A stretch of DNA of 64,000 nucleotides from Pedobacter sp. ok626. Its GTDB lineage: Bacteria; Bacteroidota; Bacteroidia; Sphingobacteriales; Sphingobacteriaceae. Each line of letters starts with the position of its first letter. Positions within the stretch are counted from its first letter, which is position 1. Shown piece by piece: positions 9,205 through 16,934 of the stretch. The notes under the pieces are model-generated. The model was not told the DNA's origin. It was given only the letters and a program-made list of their open reading frames with translations, and did not search any database. The stretch lies in assembly GCF_900100435.1 (NCBI RefSeq), contig NZ_FNEX01000013.1:124001-188000 (forward strand), in the 5' to 3' direction. A program made the translations under genes and the position numbers.

Positions 9205-10710
9205 TTACTTTAATAGTTTTACTTCATACAGATCCTTACGTCGGTCCTTTAGTATTCTTACGGTACCAAAATGGTGGATTTCATCCAGCAAATGTAAATC
9301 CACATCAACTACCAGCATCATTTCTGTATTAGGCGTGGTTTCAGCTTTTACGGCATTGGTAGGGAAGGCAAAGTCTGAGGGTGTAAATACTGCCGATTGA
9401 GCAAATTGTATATCCATATTGTTCACCTTAGGCAAGTTACCTACGCAACCCGCAATAGCTACATAGCATTCATTCTCTATTGCACGAGCCTGCGCACATC
9501 TACGTACCCTGGTATAACCATTTTGAGTATCAGTTAAGAAAGGGACAAATAAAATCTGCATGCCCTGGTCTGCATAAATTCTGCTGAGTTCAGGGAACTC
9601 CACATCATAACAGATCAATATGCCCACTTTGCCACAATCTGTATCAAATACCTGGATCTTATCGCCGCCTGTCATTCCGTAATATTTTAACTCATTCGGA
9701 GTAATGTGAATCTTTCTGTATTCATCAGTTTTGCCGCTCCTGTGACATAAGTAAGTAGCATTGTATAGCTTATTGTTATCAAGAAGTGGCATGCTGCCCG
9801 ATATGATGTTTACATTGTAAGATAAGGCATATTGCTGTATCCGTTCAACAATCTCGGCCGTGTGTTCGGCTAGTTTGCGCATGGCCTCTATTTCCGGTAA
9901 GTGATTGTAGGGATGTAATAAGGGGGTGTTAAAGAATTCAGGAAATACAATAAAGTCCGAACCATAACCACTAACCGCATCCACAAAAAATTCTACCTGC
10001 TCGTAAAAAGCTTCTATATCAGGGAATAATCGCATTTGCCATTGTACCAATCCAATTCTGATGGTTTTCGCCGAACGTGCTGAGGCATCTATACCCTGAT
10101 AGTAAATGTTGTTCCATTCTATAAGGGTGGCAAACTCCTTAGATTCGTGATCTCCGGGAAGGTAGTTTTTTAAAACCTTCCGTACGTGGAAGTCGTTGGA
10201 AAGTTGAAAGGTAAGGGTGGAATCGTAAATTTCTTTTGCCTTTACTTTATCAATATACTGTCTTGGCGTGAGTTTATCCGCGTATTCATGGTAGCCGGGA
10301 ATACGACCGCCTGCAATAATGCTCTTAAGATTTAGGCTTTCGCACAGCTCTTTACGAGCTTCATATAATCTTCTACCTAATCTAAGTCCGCGATATTCGG
10401 GATGTACAAAGATCTCAATACCATAGAGTACATCACCTTCTGGATCATGAGTGGAGAAAGAATAATCTCCAGTTATATTTTTATAAGTATGCTTGTCGCC
10501 GTATTCGTCGTAATCTACAATAAGGGATAAGGAACAAGCAACAACTTTGTCATCTACTGCAATACAGAGCTGGCCTTCAGGAAATAATTTTAGTAATCGT
10601 TCGATACTGTTTTTACTCCAAATTTGACCAAGGGTTTCGTAAGCCTGCTGCATGGATTCCCTTAAATCATTATAATCCGAAAGGGTAAGTTTTCTTGTTT
10701 CTACGTTCAT
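9205..10710 (-). CDS. Fused GNAT acetyltransferase and nitrilase-superfamily amidohydrolase
   Basis: This is a 501-residue two-domain protein. The N-terminal part (about 1-170) is a GNAT acetyltransferase with an acetyl-CoA loop region around EYRGLRLGRRLYE (residues 105-117). The C-terminal part (about 215-495) is a carbon-nitrogen hydrolase with the nitrilase triad Glu258 (FPEFF), Lys333 (YRKIHITP) and Cys367 (LICYDVEFPE). This fusion is known in Bacteroidota and some Bacillota, but its substrate pair is unclear; an attractive reading is that the two domains add and remove, or process, an acyl/amide group on one small molecule. A strong hairpin lies two bases before its ATG. Confidence 0.9.
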   Translation of the reverse strand: MNVETRKLTLSDYNDLRESMQQAYETLGQIWSKNSIERLLKLFPEGQLCIAVDDKVVACSLSLIVDYDEYGDKHTYKNITGDYSFSTHDPEGDVLYGIEIFVHPEYRGLRLGRRLYEARKELCESLNLKSIIAGGRIPGYHEYADKLTPRQYIDKVKAKEIYDSTLTFQLSNDFHVRKVLKNYLPGDHESKEFATLIEWNNIYYQGIDASARSAKTIRIGLVQWQMRLFPDIEAFYEQVEFFVDAVSGYGSDFIVFPEFFNTPLLHPYNHLPEIEAMRKLAEHTAEIVERIQQYALSYNVNIISGSMPLLDNNKLYNATYLCHRSGKTDEYRKIHITPNELKYYGMTGGDKIQVFDTDCGKVGILICYDVEFPELSRIYADQGMQILFVPFLTDTQNGYTRVRRCAQARAIENECYVAIAGCVGNLPKVNNMDIQFAQSAVFTPSDFAFPTNAVKAETTPNTEMMLVVDVDLHLLDEIHHFGTVRILKDRRKDLYEVKLLK

Positions 10711-10712
10711 AA

Positions 10713-10752
10713 AAGCTGTTTTTTCGCTTATAGGAGAACAAAAAAACAGCTT
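10713..10752 (-). terminator. Hairpin between thioredoxin stop and GNAT-nitrilase start
   Basis: Perfect 12-base arms AAGCTGTTTTTT (10713-10724) and AAAAAACAGCTT (10741-10752) enclose 16 bases. Read on the minus strand, the stem follows the thioredoxin-like gene and ends in CAGCTTTT directly before the ATG (10710) of the next gene. It can serve as a terminator for the upstream gene; because it covers the normal ribosome-binding position it may also limit translation of the downstream gene from read-through RNA. Confidence 0.6.
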
Positions 10753-10770
10753 AAATGTTTAAGGAATTCA

Positions 10771-11955
10771 TTAAATACCTTGTAAAATTTGATTGGTATG
10801 TTTTTGTATCAGTTTAAAGTCGTTGGGGTCTGCCAATACAATTTTGTTATCCTTATCTAGTAAAAACATTGCAGGAATGGCAGTTACATTATATTTTGAG
10901 ATGATCTCCTTGTAATCACCTGGTAAGTTGGATAAATTAGCCCAGGGCATTTTTTCCTTATCCAAAGCTTTTTTCCAGTCTACAACGCTATGATCTGTTG
11001 AGATACTTATTAAGTCAATCCCCTTATCTTTATAGTTGGTATAGAATGTTTTAAGTTCCGGAATTTCGGCTCGACATGGACCACACCAACTGGCCCAAAA
11101 TACGATCAGTGTTCCTTTCTTGCCTTTCAGTTGATTAAGGGTGAATTTCTTGTTATTGACGTCTGCGTAACTGAAATCTGGGAAAGGCATGGACGGGAGC
11201 AATAATTTATTTTGTTGGATATGATTCAGGAGTTTTTTTCCTGTCGCTGTACTCATTACGGATTTGTCAAAAATGGCTACAAATTCTTCTAATTCCTGAG
11301 GGCTAAATGAGTGCGCATTTTGATAAATATTCAGTACAGCGCCCCAGGTCGAGGGGTTCTCAATTACCATTTGTTTAAATTCAGCCTTGTATTTTTTGAT
11401 GATTTCACTGCGTTCAGCCAGGGCAGATTGCATTTGGTCGGATGCTCCTAATGCTTGCAAGGAATCAATCTTTTTATTTATGGGGCTTAAGGAAGGAGCG
11501 AACATCAGACCTGTTTTCATTTGATATTCCGTTTCTTTAGATCCGCTGAGGAGAACGGCTTTTTTTAATTTAAAATCGCCATTTACCTGCATTTTCGTAT
11601 TCTCCAATATAAAACCTCCATGAAGATATCCTCTTTCATCAGGGGATTTGTCGGGGTTATAGAAGGAAATAATTTCTATTTTATTTGTGATGGAATCTTT
11701 ATAACTCAGCTCAGCAGACCAGGCGGGATCGGCGAGAAGGGTGTCTTTTTGAAGGATAAACTTTCCATTAGAAACTTTGGCCAAAGCAATAATCGGCTGG
11801 GTTATCTTACGATTTTTATCCCGGTTTAATGCACGAAGGTATATCTGCTTCGCCGGCAGGTTCTTTATGTCGCCAACAATTTCAAAGTTTTTTTGCTGTG
11901 CCAGAATACTAAAGGAAACTAAACACAGTAAGGCAAGAAGGTTAATTTTTTTCAT
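10771..11955 (-). CDS. TlpA-family thiol-disulfide oxidoreductase with DUF4369-like N-terminus
   Basis: This is a 394-residue exported thioredoxin-like protein. A signal peptide covers residues 1-20 (cleavage near ILAQ). Residues about 24-130 are a beta-rich domain of the DUF4369 type common before AhpC/TSA-thioredoxin modules in Bacteroidota; a helical linker follows. The C-terminal thioredoxin fold (about 255-394) holds the redox motif WCGPC (Cys291, Cys294) and a cis-Pro in TAIPAMFLLD. It probably reduces or resolves disulfides in the periplasm, for example during cytochrome maturation. The ATG abuts a perfect 49-base inverted repeat that also covers the ruvB stop. Confidence 0.9.
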   Translation of the reverse strand: MKKINLLALLCLVSFSILAQQKNFEIVGDIKNLPAKQIYLRALNRDKNRKITQPIIALAKVSNGKFILQKDTLLADPAWSAELSYKDSITNKIEIISFYNPDKSPDERGYLHGGFILENTKMQVNGDFKLKKAVLLSGSKETEYQMKTGLMFAPSLSPINKKIDSLQALGASDQMQSALAERSEIIKKYKAEFKQMVIENPSTWGAVLNIYQNAHSFSPQELEEFVAIFDKSVMSTATGKKLLNHIQQNKLLLPSMPFPDFSYADVNNKKFTLNQLKGKKGTLIVFWASWCGPCRAEIPELKTFYTNYKDKGIDLISISTDHSVVDWKKALDKEKMPWANLSNLPGDYKEIISKYNVTAIPAMFLLDKDNKIVLADPNDFKLIQKHTNQILQGI

Positions 11956-12004
11956 GATTGTTTTAAATTTAAATAACCATTGGTTATTTAAATTTAAAAC
12001 AATC
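11956..12004 (-). repeat. Perfect 24-bp-arm inverted repeat spanning ruvB end and thioredoxin start
   Basis: Arms 11956-11979 and 11981-12004 are fully complementary around the central base 11980 (centre AACCATTGGTT). The repeat includes the last codons and stop of ruvB and ends at the base before the ATG of the thioredoxin-like gene. There is no long T-run after it on the minus strand, so it is not a textbook terminator. It could be a very stable RNA hairpin that hides the ribosome-binding region, a 3' stabiliser for ruvB mRNA, or a protein-binding site. Confidence 0.85.
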
Positions 12005-13016
12005 TTCCGGTTTGTCCAGGAAAATTTCTTTGTAGGTGCTTATATGCTGCTTCTGTTACTTCACGACCTCTTGAAGTGCGCATTAGAAAACCTTCCTGAA
12101 TCAGGAATGGTTCATAAACCTCTTCAATTGTACCTTCATCTTCGCCAACAGCAGTTGCAATGGTTTTTAAACCAACAGGGCCGCCTTTAAACTTATCGAT
12201 GATAGTTGTCAGTATTTTGTTGTCCATCTCGTCCAGACCATGCTCATCCACATTTAATGCCTTTAGGGCATAACGGGCAATGTCTGTATTGATCTCACCA
12301 GTTCCTTTAATCTGTGCAAAATCACGTGTACGTCTTAGCAAAGCATTCGCGATACGTGGGGTACCACGACTCCGACGTGCAATTTCATAAGCACCTTCAT
12401 CAGTAATTGGTGTTTTTAATATCTCTGAGGATCTTAAGACGATAGTTGTAAGGAGTTTTGCATCATAGTAGGCCAGTCGGGAGTTGATTCCAAACCTAGC
12501 CCTTAAAGGTGCAGTTAACAAGCCGGAACGGGTAGTCGCTCCAACAAGTGTAAAAGGATTTAAGCTGATCTGTACAGAGCGGGCATTGGGCCCACTCTCC
12601 AGCATAATATCTATTTTAAAGTCTTCCATCGCAGAGTACAGGTACTCTTCAACCAAAGGACTTAAACGGTGTATCTCATCAATAAATAGGATGTCTCCTT
12701 CATCAAGTCCGGTCAATAGACCTGCCAGATCACCTGGCTTATCCAATACCGGTCCGGAAGTAACCTTTATCCCAACGCTCATTTCATTAGCAATGATGTA
12801 GGAGAGGGTTGTTTTACCTAGTCCCGGAGGGCCATGTAGTAAAACATGATCTAGAGGTTCACCACGTAACTTTGCCGCTTGTACAAAGATCTTTAGGTTT
12901 TCCATCACTTTTTCCTGCCCGGTAAAGTCATCAAAAGCCTGCGGCCGCAATACTTTTTCAATATCACGTTCTATGGGTGATAAGCTTTCAGCGGATGGAT
13001 CAAGATTCTCGTTCAT
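11994..13016 (-). CDS. ruvB: Holliday junction branch migration ATPase RuvB
   Basis: RuvB is the hexameric motor that, with RuvA, drives branch migration of Holliday junctions in recombinational repair. The 340-residue length is normal. Walker A GPPGLGKT is at residues 62-69, Walker B/sensor DEIHRL begins at residue 113, and the arginine-finger region GATTRSGLLTAPLRARFG follows. The C-terminal winged helix ends in RNFPGQTGRLF, close to the family consensus. ruvA and ruvC are not nearby, as is usual in Bacteroidota. Its stop codon lies inside the strong inverted repeat shared with the downstream thioredoxin gene. Confidence 0.98.
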   Translation of the reverse strand: MNENLDPSAESLSPIERDIEKVLRPQAFDDFTGQEKVMENLKIFVQAAKLRGEPLDHVLLHGPPGLGKTTLSYIIANEMSVGIKVTSGPVLDKPGDLAGLLTGLDEGDILFIDEIHRLSPLVEEYLYSAMEDFKIDIMLESGPNARSVQISLNPFTLVGATTRSGLLTAPLRARFGINSRLAYYDAKLLTTIVLRSSEILKTPITDEGAYEIARRSRGTPRIANALLRRTRDFAQIKGTGEINTDIARYALKALNVDEHGLDEMDNKILTTIIDKFKGGPVGLKTIATAVGEDEGTIEEVYEPFLIQEGFLMRTSRGREVTEAAYKHLQRNFPGQTGRLF

Positions 13017-13056
13017 TGCTCAAAAATACGCTTAAAAATTAGAATTATTGTAAAGA

Positions 13057-13944
13057 CTAGCTAAATTTGGCCGCTACAGTAGCTTCTTTAATACCATTGG
13101 CATAGTTGTAAAAGCCTTCACCAGATTTAACACCCTTATTGCCTGCCGTTACCATATTAACCAATAAAGGACATGGGGCATATTTTGGATTTCCAAAACC
13201 ATCCTGTAACACGCGAAGTATAGCCAGACAAACATCTAAGCCAATAAAATCAGCCAATTGCAAGGGGCCCATTGGATGTGCCATTCCTAACTTCATTACA
13301 GTATCAATCTCTTCTACGCCAGCTACATTTTCATATAAAGTATAGATAGCCTCGTTAATCATTGGCATTAATATTCTGTTGGCCACAAATCCAGGATAGT
13401 CATTTACCTCAACTGGTACTTTACCAAGTTTTTTGGAAAGTTCCATCACTGTTTCTGTTGTTTCATTGCTGGTTGCATAGCCACGAATCACCTCAACGAG
13501 TTTCATTACCGGTACTGGGTTCATAAAATGCATCCCAATTACTTTGTCGCCACGACCAGTTACCGAAGCAATTTTAGTAATAGAAATGGATGAAGTATTG
13601 CTAGCCAGAATAGTTTCAGGTTTAGCAAAGGCATCAAGTTCTTTAAATATCTTCAGCTTAAGATCGAGGTTCTCAGTTGCAGCCTCTACAACAAGATCTG
13701 CATTGGCTACGCCAGTCTGCATATCTGTAAAGCTTAAAATGTTTTTTAATGTTGCTGATTTATCTACTTCAGTGATGGTTCCCTTAGCAACTTGACGATC
13801 AAGGTTTTTACTGATGGTATTTATAGCTCTTTCTAAGGCTTCAGCATTAATGTCGATAAGATTTACTTGGTAGCCAAATTGAGCAAAAGTATGTGCTATT
13901 CCATTGCCCATCGTGCCAGAACCGATTACTGCGATGTTCTTCAT
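13057..13944 (-). CDS. 3-hydroxybutyryl/3-hydroxyacyl-CoA dehydrogenase
   Basis: This 295-residue NAD(P)-dependent enzyme oxidises or forms 3-hydroxyacyl-CoA, the step between crotonyl-CoA-type intermediates and acetoacetyl-CoA in short-chain fatty acid metabolism. The Rossmann motif GSGTMGNGIA starts at residue 8 and an acidic residue (Asp31) closes the beta-2 strand, pointing to NAD. The catalytic His139 lies in GMHFMNPVPVMKLVE, paired with Glu151. The C-terminal helical dimerisation domain contains the PGFVANRILMPMINEA motif. Length matches stand-alone enzymes of the Hbd/PaaH type. No other beta-oxidation gene is adjacent, so the exact pathway is open. Confidence 0.93.
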   Translation of the reverse strand: MKNIAVIGSGTMGNGIAHTFAQFGYQVNLIDINAEALERAINTISKNLDRQVAKGTITEVDKSATLKNILSFTDMQTGVANADLVVEAATENLDLKLKIFKELDAFAKPETILASNTSSISITKIASVTGRGDKVIGMHFMNPVPVMKLVEVIRGYATSNETTETVMELSKKLGKVPVEVNDYPGFVANRILMPMINEAIYTLYENVAGVEEIDTVMKLGMAHPMGPLQLADFIGLDVCLAILRVLQDGFGNPKYAPCPLLVNMVTAGNKGVKSGEGFYNYANGIKEATVAAKFS

Positions 13945-13976
13945 TTAGTTTTTTTTATGATGTTAGTTAAAATGTT

Positions 13977-14633
13977 TTATGGCGCTAATCTATTTATAAT
14001 CCACGAACCATCCACTAAATCGTACACAATTCTATCGTGTAGTCTACTTGGTCTGCCTTGCCAAAATTCGATGTGCATAGGCTCTACCAGATATCCGCCC
14101 CAATGCAGCGGTCGTGGAATTTCTTTGTCTTCGTATGCTTTTGTCAAGGCTGCAACTTTTTCTTCAAGAGATTCACGGCTATCCAACACTTTACTTTGCG
14201 GAGAAGCCATTGCACCAATTTGGCTGCCTACAGGGCGCGAATGAAAATAGTCTGCAGAGGTTTCGGCATCAACTTTACTCACTACACCTTCAATACGCAC
14301 CTGGCGTTCTAATTCTGGCCAAAAAAATACCAGTGCTGCTTGTGGGTTTTCAACCAGGTCCTGGCCTTTTTTACTCTCATAATTCGTATAAAAGACAAAA
14401 CCATTTGCATCAAATTCTTTTAGCAGTACAATCCGTGCATCTGGTTTACCAAAGCGGTCTGCTGTTGCCAGAGTCATTACATTGGGCTCATATAACTGTG
14501 CATCTACGGCTGCCGAAAACCATTTTCCGAATTGCAGGATAGGGTCGCTTTCCACATCTTTTTCTGTGAGCTGTGCACTGCGATATTCCTGCCTTAAATC
14601 ATGTAATTTTTTTTTGTTCTGCTCCATGTACAA
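13977..14633 (-). CDS. pdxH: Pyridoxamine/pyridoxine 5'-phosphate oxidase PdxH
   Basis: PdxH uses FMN and oxygen to convert pyridoxamine or pyridoxine 5'-phosphate into pyridoxal 5'-phosphate. The 218-residue protein shows the family signatures: MTLATADRFGKPDARIVLLK in the FMN-binding split barrel, YTNYESKKG, FFWPELERQVRIEG, and the C-terminal EFWQGRPSRLHDR with the conserved Arg and His that bind substrate and phosphate. The start is either Met1 or Met3 (MEQNK); both fit the upstream gap of 43 bases to the divergent YqgE gene. The assignment is secure. Confidence 0.97.
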   Translation of the reverse strand: MYMEQNKKKLHDLRQEYRSAQLTEKDVESDPILQFGKWFSAAVDAQLYEPNVMTLATADRFGKPDARIVLLKEFDANGFVFYTNYESKKGQDLVENPQAALVFFWPELERQVRIEGVVSKVDAETSADYFHSRPVGSQIGAMASPQSKVLDSRESLEEKVAALTKAYEDKEIPRPLHWGGYLVEPMHIEFWQGRPSRLHDRIVYDLVDGSWIINRLAP

Positions 14634-14676
14634 AAATAGGTTTTAGTTTAATCAAATTTATCCCTAAATTTCCGAA

Positions 14677-15240
14677 ATGATAAGCAGGTTAGAGCCAACG
14701 TTAGGCAGATTATTAATATCCGAACCATTTTTAATGGACCCTAATTTTAAACGGTCGGTAATTCTTATTACAGAGCATCAGGAAGAGGGGACTGTTGGTT
14801 TCATTCTTAACCATTCCAGTACCTTATCGCTTAAAGATGTAATTCCGGGATTACCGGAAGCAAATTTTCCTGTATACCTTGGTGGACCGGTAGAGACGGA
14901 TACCATACATTTTATACATAGATGTCCTGATTTGATCACAGACGGACAAGAGGTGGTAAAAGGAATATATTGGGGTGGTAATTTCGAGAGCTTAAAAGTG
15001 TTGATAAACAATCAACAAATTAATGAAGATGATATTAAGTTTTTTATTGGCTATTCAGGCTGGGGTCAATCACAATTGAACATGGAAATGAAAACCAATA
15101 CCTGGATTGTATCTGATCAGTTTCATCCCGATGTGGTTTTCTCCAATAATGAAGAAAACCTTTGGCGGGAAGTTATTATTAATTTGGGACCGAAATATGC
15201 TCATGTAAGCAATTTTCCTCAGGACCCGAATTTGAATTAG
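14677..15240 (+). CDS. YqgE/AlgH family protein (UPF0301)
   Basis: This 187-residue cytoplasmic protein shows the conserved features of the YqgE/AlgH family: an N-terminal GRLLISEPFLMDPNFKRSV, then TVGFILNH, YLGGPVETDTIHFIH, and the GYSGWGQSQLNMEM motif. The family is widespread and of uncertain function; in Pseudomonas the homologue has been linked to alginate regulation, which need not hold here. It is divergent from pdxH with a 43-base gap that must hold both promoters, and convergent with purE. Confidence 0.93.
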   Translation: MISRLEPTLGRLLISEPFLMDPNFKRSVILITEHQEEGTVGFILNHSSTLSLKDVIPGLPEANFPVYLGGPVETDTIHFIHRCPDLITDGQEVVKGIYWGGNFESLKVLINNQQINEDDIKFFIGYSGWGQSQLNMEMKTNTWIVSDQFHPDVVFSNNEENLWREVIINLGPKYAHVSNFPQDPNLN

Positions 15241-15254
15241 TATTACCTTATTGA

Positions 15255-15737
15255 TTACATGTCAGCTGCACTTTCTTCAACTTTCTTTCTCAAGTCATCT
15301 TTGTAAGTCTGCATTTTATCAGCCAAAGAAACATCAGCAGTAGAAAGGATCTGAACAGCTAGTAAACCTGCATTTTTTGCTGCATTTAAGGCAACGGTCG
15401 CAACAGGAATACCATTAGGCATTTGTAAAATAGAAAGGATAGAATCCCATCCGTCAATAGAATTTGAAGATTTAACAGGAACCCCAATTACTGGTAATAC
15501 AGTAATCGAAGCAACCATACCAGGCAAATGTGCTGCGCCGCCGGCACCAGCAATAATTACTTTCAGACCTCTTGAAGCCGCATTTTTAGCGTACTCAAAC
15601 ATCCTTTCAGGTGTGCGATGCGCCGATACTACAGTCATTTCAAATTCAACCCCAAACTCTTTAAAAATATCAGCAGCATCTTGCATAATGTGAAGATCTG
15701 ATTTGCTGCCCATGATAATGCCTACTTGTACGCTCAT
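15255..15737 (-). CDS. purE: N5-carboxyaminoimidazole ribonucleotide mutase PurE
   Basis: PurE class I converts N5-CAIR, made by PurK, to CAIR in de novo purine synthesis. The 160-residue protein has GSKSD near the N-terminus, the SAHRTPERM loop with the catalytic His, and AGAGGAAHLPGM lining the active site. Its start codon directly follows the purK stop (TAAATG), so the two consecutive-step enzymes are translated from one message. Confidence 0.98.
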   Translation of the reverse strand: MSVQVGIIMGSKSDLHIMQDAADIFKEFGVEFEMTVVSAHRTPERMFEYAKNAASRGLKVIIAGAGGAAHLPGMVASITVLPVIGVPVKSSNSIDGWDSILSILQMPNGIPVATVALNAAKNAGLLAVQILSTADVSLADKMQTYKDDLRKKVEESAADM

Positions 15738-16877
15738 TTATGAAATAACTTTTAGTGTGTTTTTAATGTAATTGGCTTTTTCTATTGCACCATCCCTGTT
15801 TTGATCAACCACAGTAACATGGCCCATTTTTCGGAATGGTTTGGTGTATTTTTTACCATAAAGGTGTACGTAAACACCATCTATGGCCATAATTTTTTCT
15901 AATCCTTGATATTTTGCTACCCCATTGTGGTTCTTTTCGCCCAATAGATTGATCATTACCGCATTGTTAATCGTGCGGGTATCGCCCAATGGTAAATTGA
16001 AAATGGCGCGTAAATGTTGTGCAAACTGCGAAACGTAATTGCCCTCTATGCTATGGTGACCGCTATTGTGTGGTCTTGGTGCCAATTCATTTACCAGTAA
16101 TTCGCCGTTTTTAGTTACGAACATTTCTACAGCTAGAATACCAGTGATATTTAATGAAGCCGCAATGTTCATCGCAATTTTTTCTGCTCTTTGTTGCAAA
16201 GACTCTGGATAAGTAGATGGAGAGATTAAGAATTCTACCAAATTGGCTTCAGCGTTAAACTCCATTTCCACCATTGGATATGTTTTCATATCGCCATTAG
16301 GATTACGAGCCACAATAATCGCTACTTCCTTTTCAAAGTCGATCAATTCCTCAACTAAGCAAGGTGCATCAAAAGCATGGTCGATATCAGCCACATCGCT
16401 GATTTTCATAACACCTTTGCCATCGTAACCATCCTTGCGTTGTTTAAGGATGTAAGGAAAAGCAAAGTTGCAGTTAAAAATGTCTTCTCTTGTATTTACC
16501 AATTTAAAGGGTGCCGTAGGAATGTTATTTTCCTTGAAAAATTGTTTTTGAACGCCTTTATCTTGAATTAAACGGATTACTCGTGACTGTGGGTAGACCT
16601 GTTTTCCTTCTTTCTCTAGTTGTTCAAGTGCTTCTATATTAACCTTTTCAATTTCGATGGTAATGATGTCAGCCTTTTTTCCGAAGTTATAAACGGTATC
16701 AAAATCGGTAATTGAGCCACATTCGAAGTAATTTGCAAGATGTTTACATGGAGCGTCAGTATCTGGATCTAAAACCAAGGTAGTTAGGTTATAATTGATG
16801 GCTTCTTGTATCAGCATTCTGCCTAATTGTCCGCCGCCTAATATCCCTAATTTTAAATCGCTTATTTGTTTTGCCAT
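15738..16877 (-). CDS. purK: N5-carboxyaminoimidazole ribonucleotide synthase PurK
   Basis: PurK is an ATP-grasp enzyme that joins AIR and bicarbonate using ATP, giving N5-CAIR for PurE. The 379-residue protein begins with KLGILGGGQLGRML, the AIR-binding N-terminal domain. ATP-grasp elements follow: YILKQRKDGYDGKGV around residue 160 and LVNELAPRPHNSGHHS near residue 270. It is the first gene of the purK-purE operon. Its 5' end lies head to head with a flavoprotein gene; the likely start codons are 57 bases apart, so the promoters overlap. Confidence 0.98.
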   Translation of the reverse strand: MAKQISDLKLGILGGGQLGRMLIQEAINYNLTTLVLDPDTDAPCKHLANYFECGSITDFDTVYNFGKKADIITIEIEKVNIEALEQLEKEGKQVYPQSRVIRLIQDKGVQKQFFKENNIPTAPFKLVNTREDIFNCNFAFPYILKQRKDGYDGKGVMKISDVADIDHAFDAPCLVEELIDFEKEVAIIVARNPNGDMKTYPMVEMEFNAEANLVEFLISPSTYPESLQQRAEKIAMNIAASLNITGILAVEMFVTKNGELLVNELAPRPHNSGHHSIEGNYVSQFAQHLRAIFNLPLGDTRTINNAVMINLLGEKNHNGVAKYQGLEKIMAIDGVYVHLYGKKYTKPFRKMGHVTVVDQNRDGAIEKANYIKNTLKVIS

Positions 16878-16934
16878 ATCTATATGAAAAAGTTATGCTT
16901 ATTTTGCACAAAAATAACAATTATAAACGGATTG

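Noticed and set aside
11777..12190. Long plus-strand open frame across the thioredoxin-ruvB junction
   Set aside because: It is antisense to two confident genes, runs through the inverted repeat, and its product has no sensible composition or motif.
16866..16934. N-terminal extension of the HI0933-type flavoprotein
   Set aside because: The extension overlaps the purK start and would put 23 Cys- and Ile-rich residues before the FAD-binding motif, which is N-terminal in this family.
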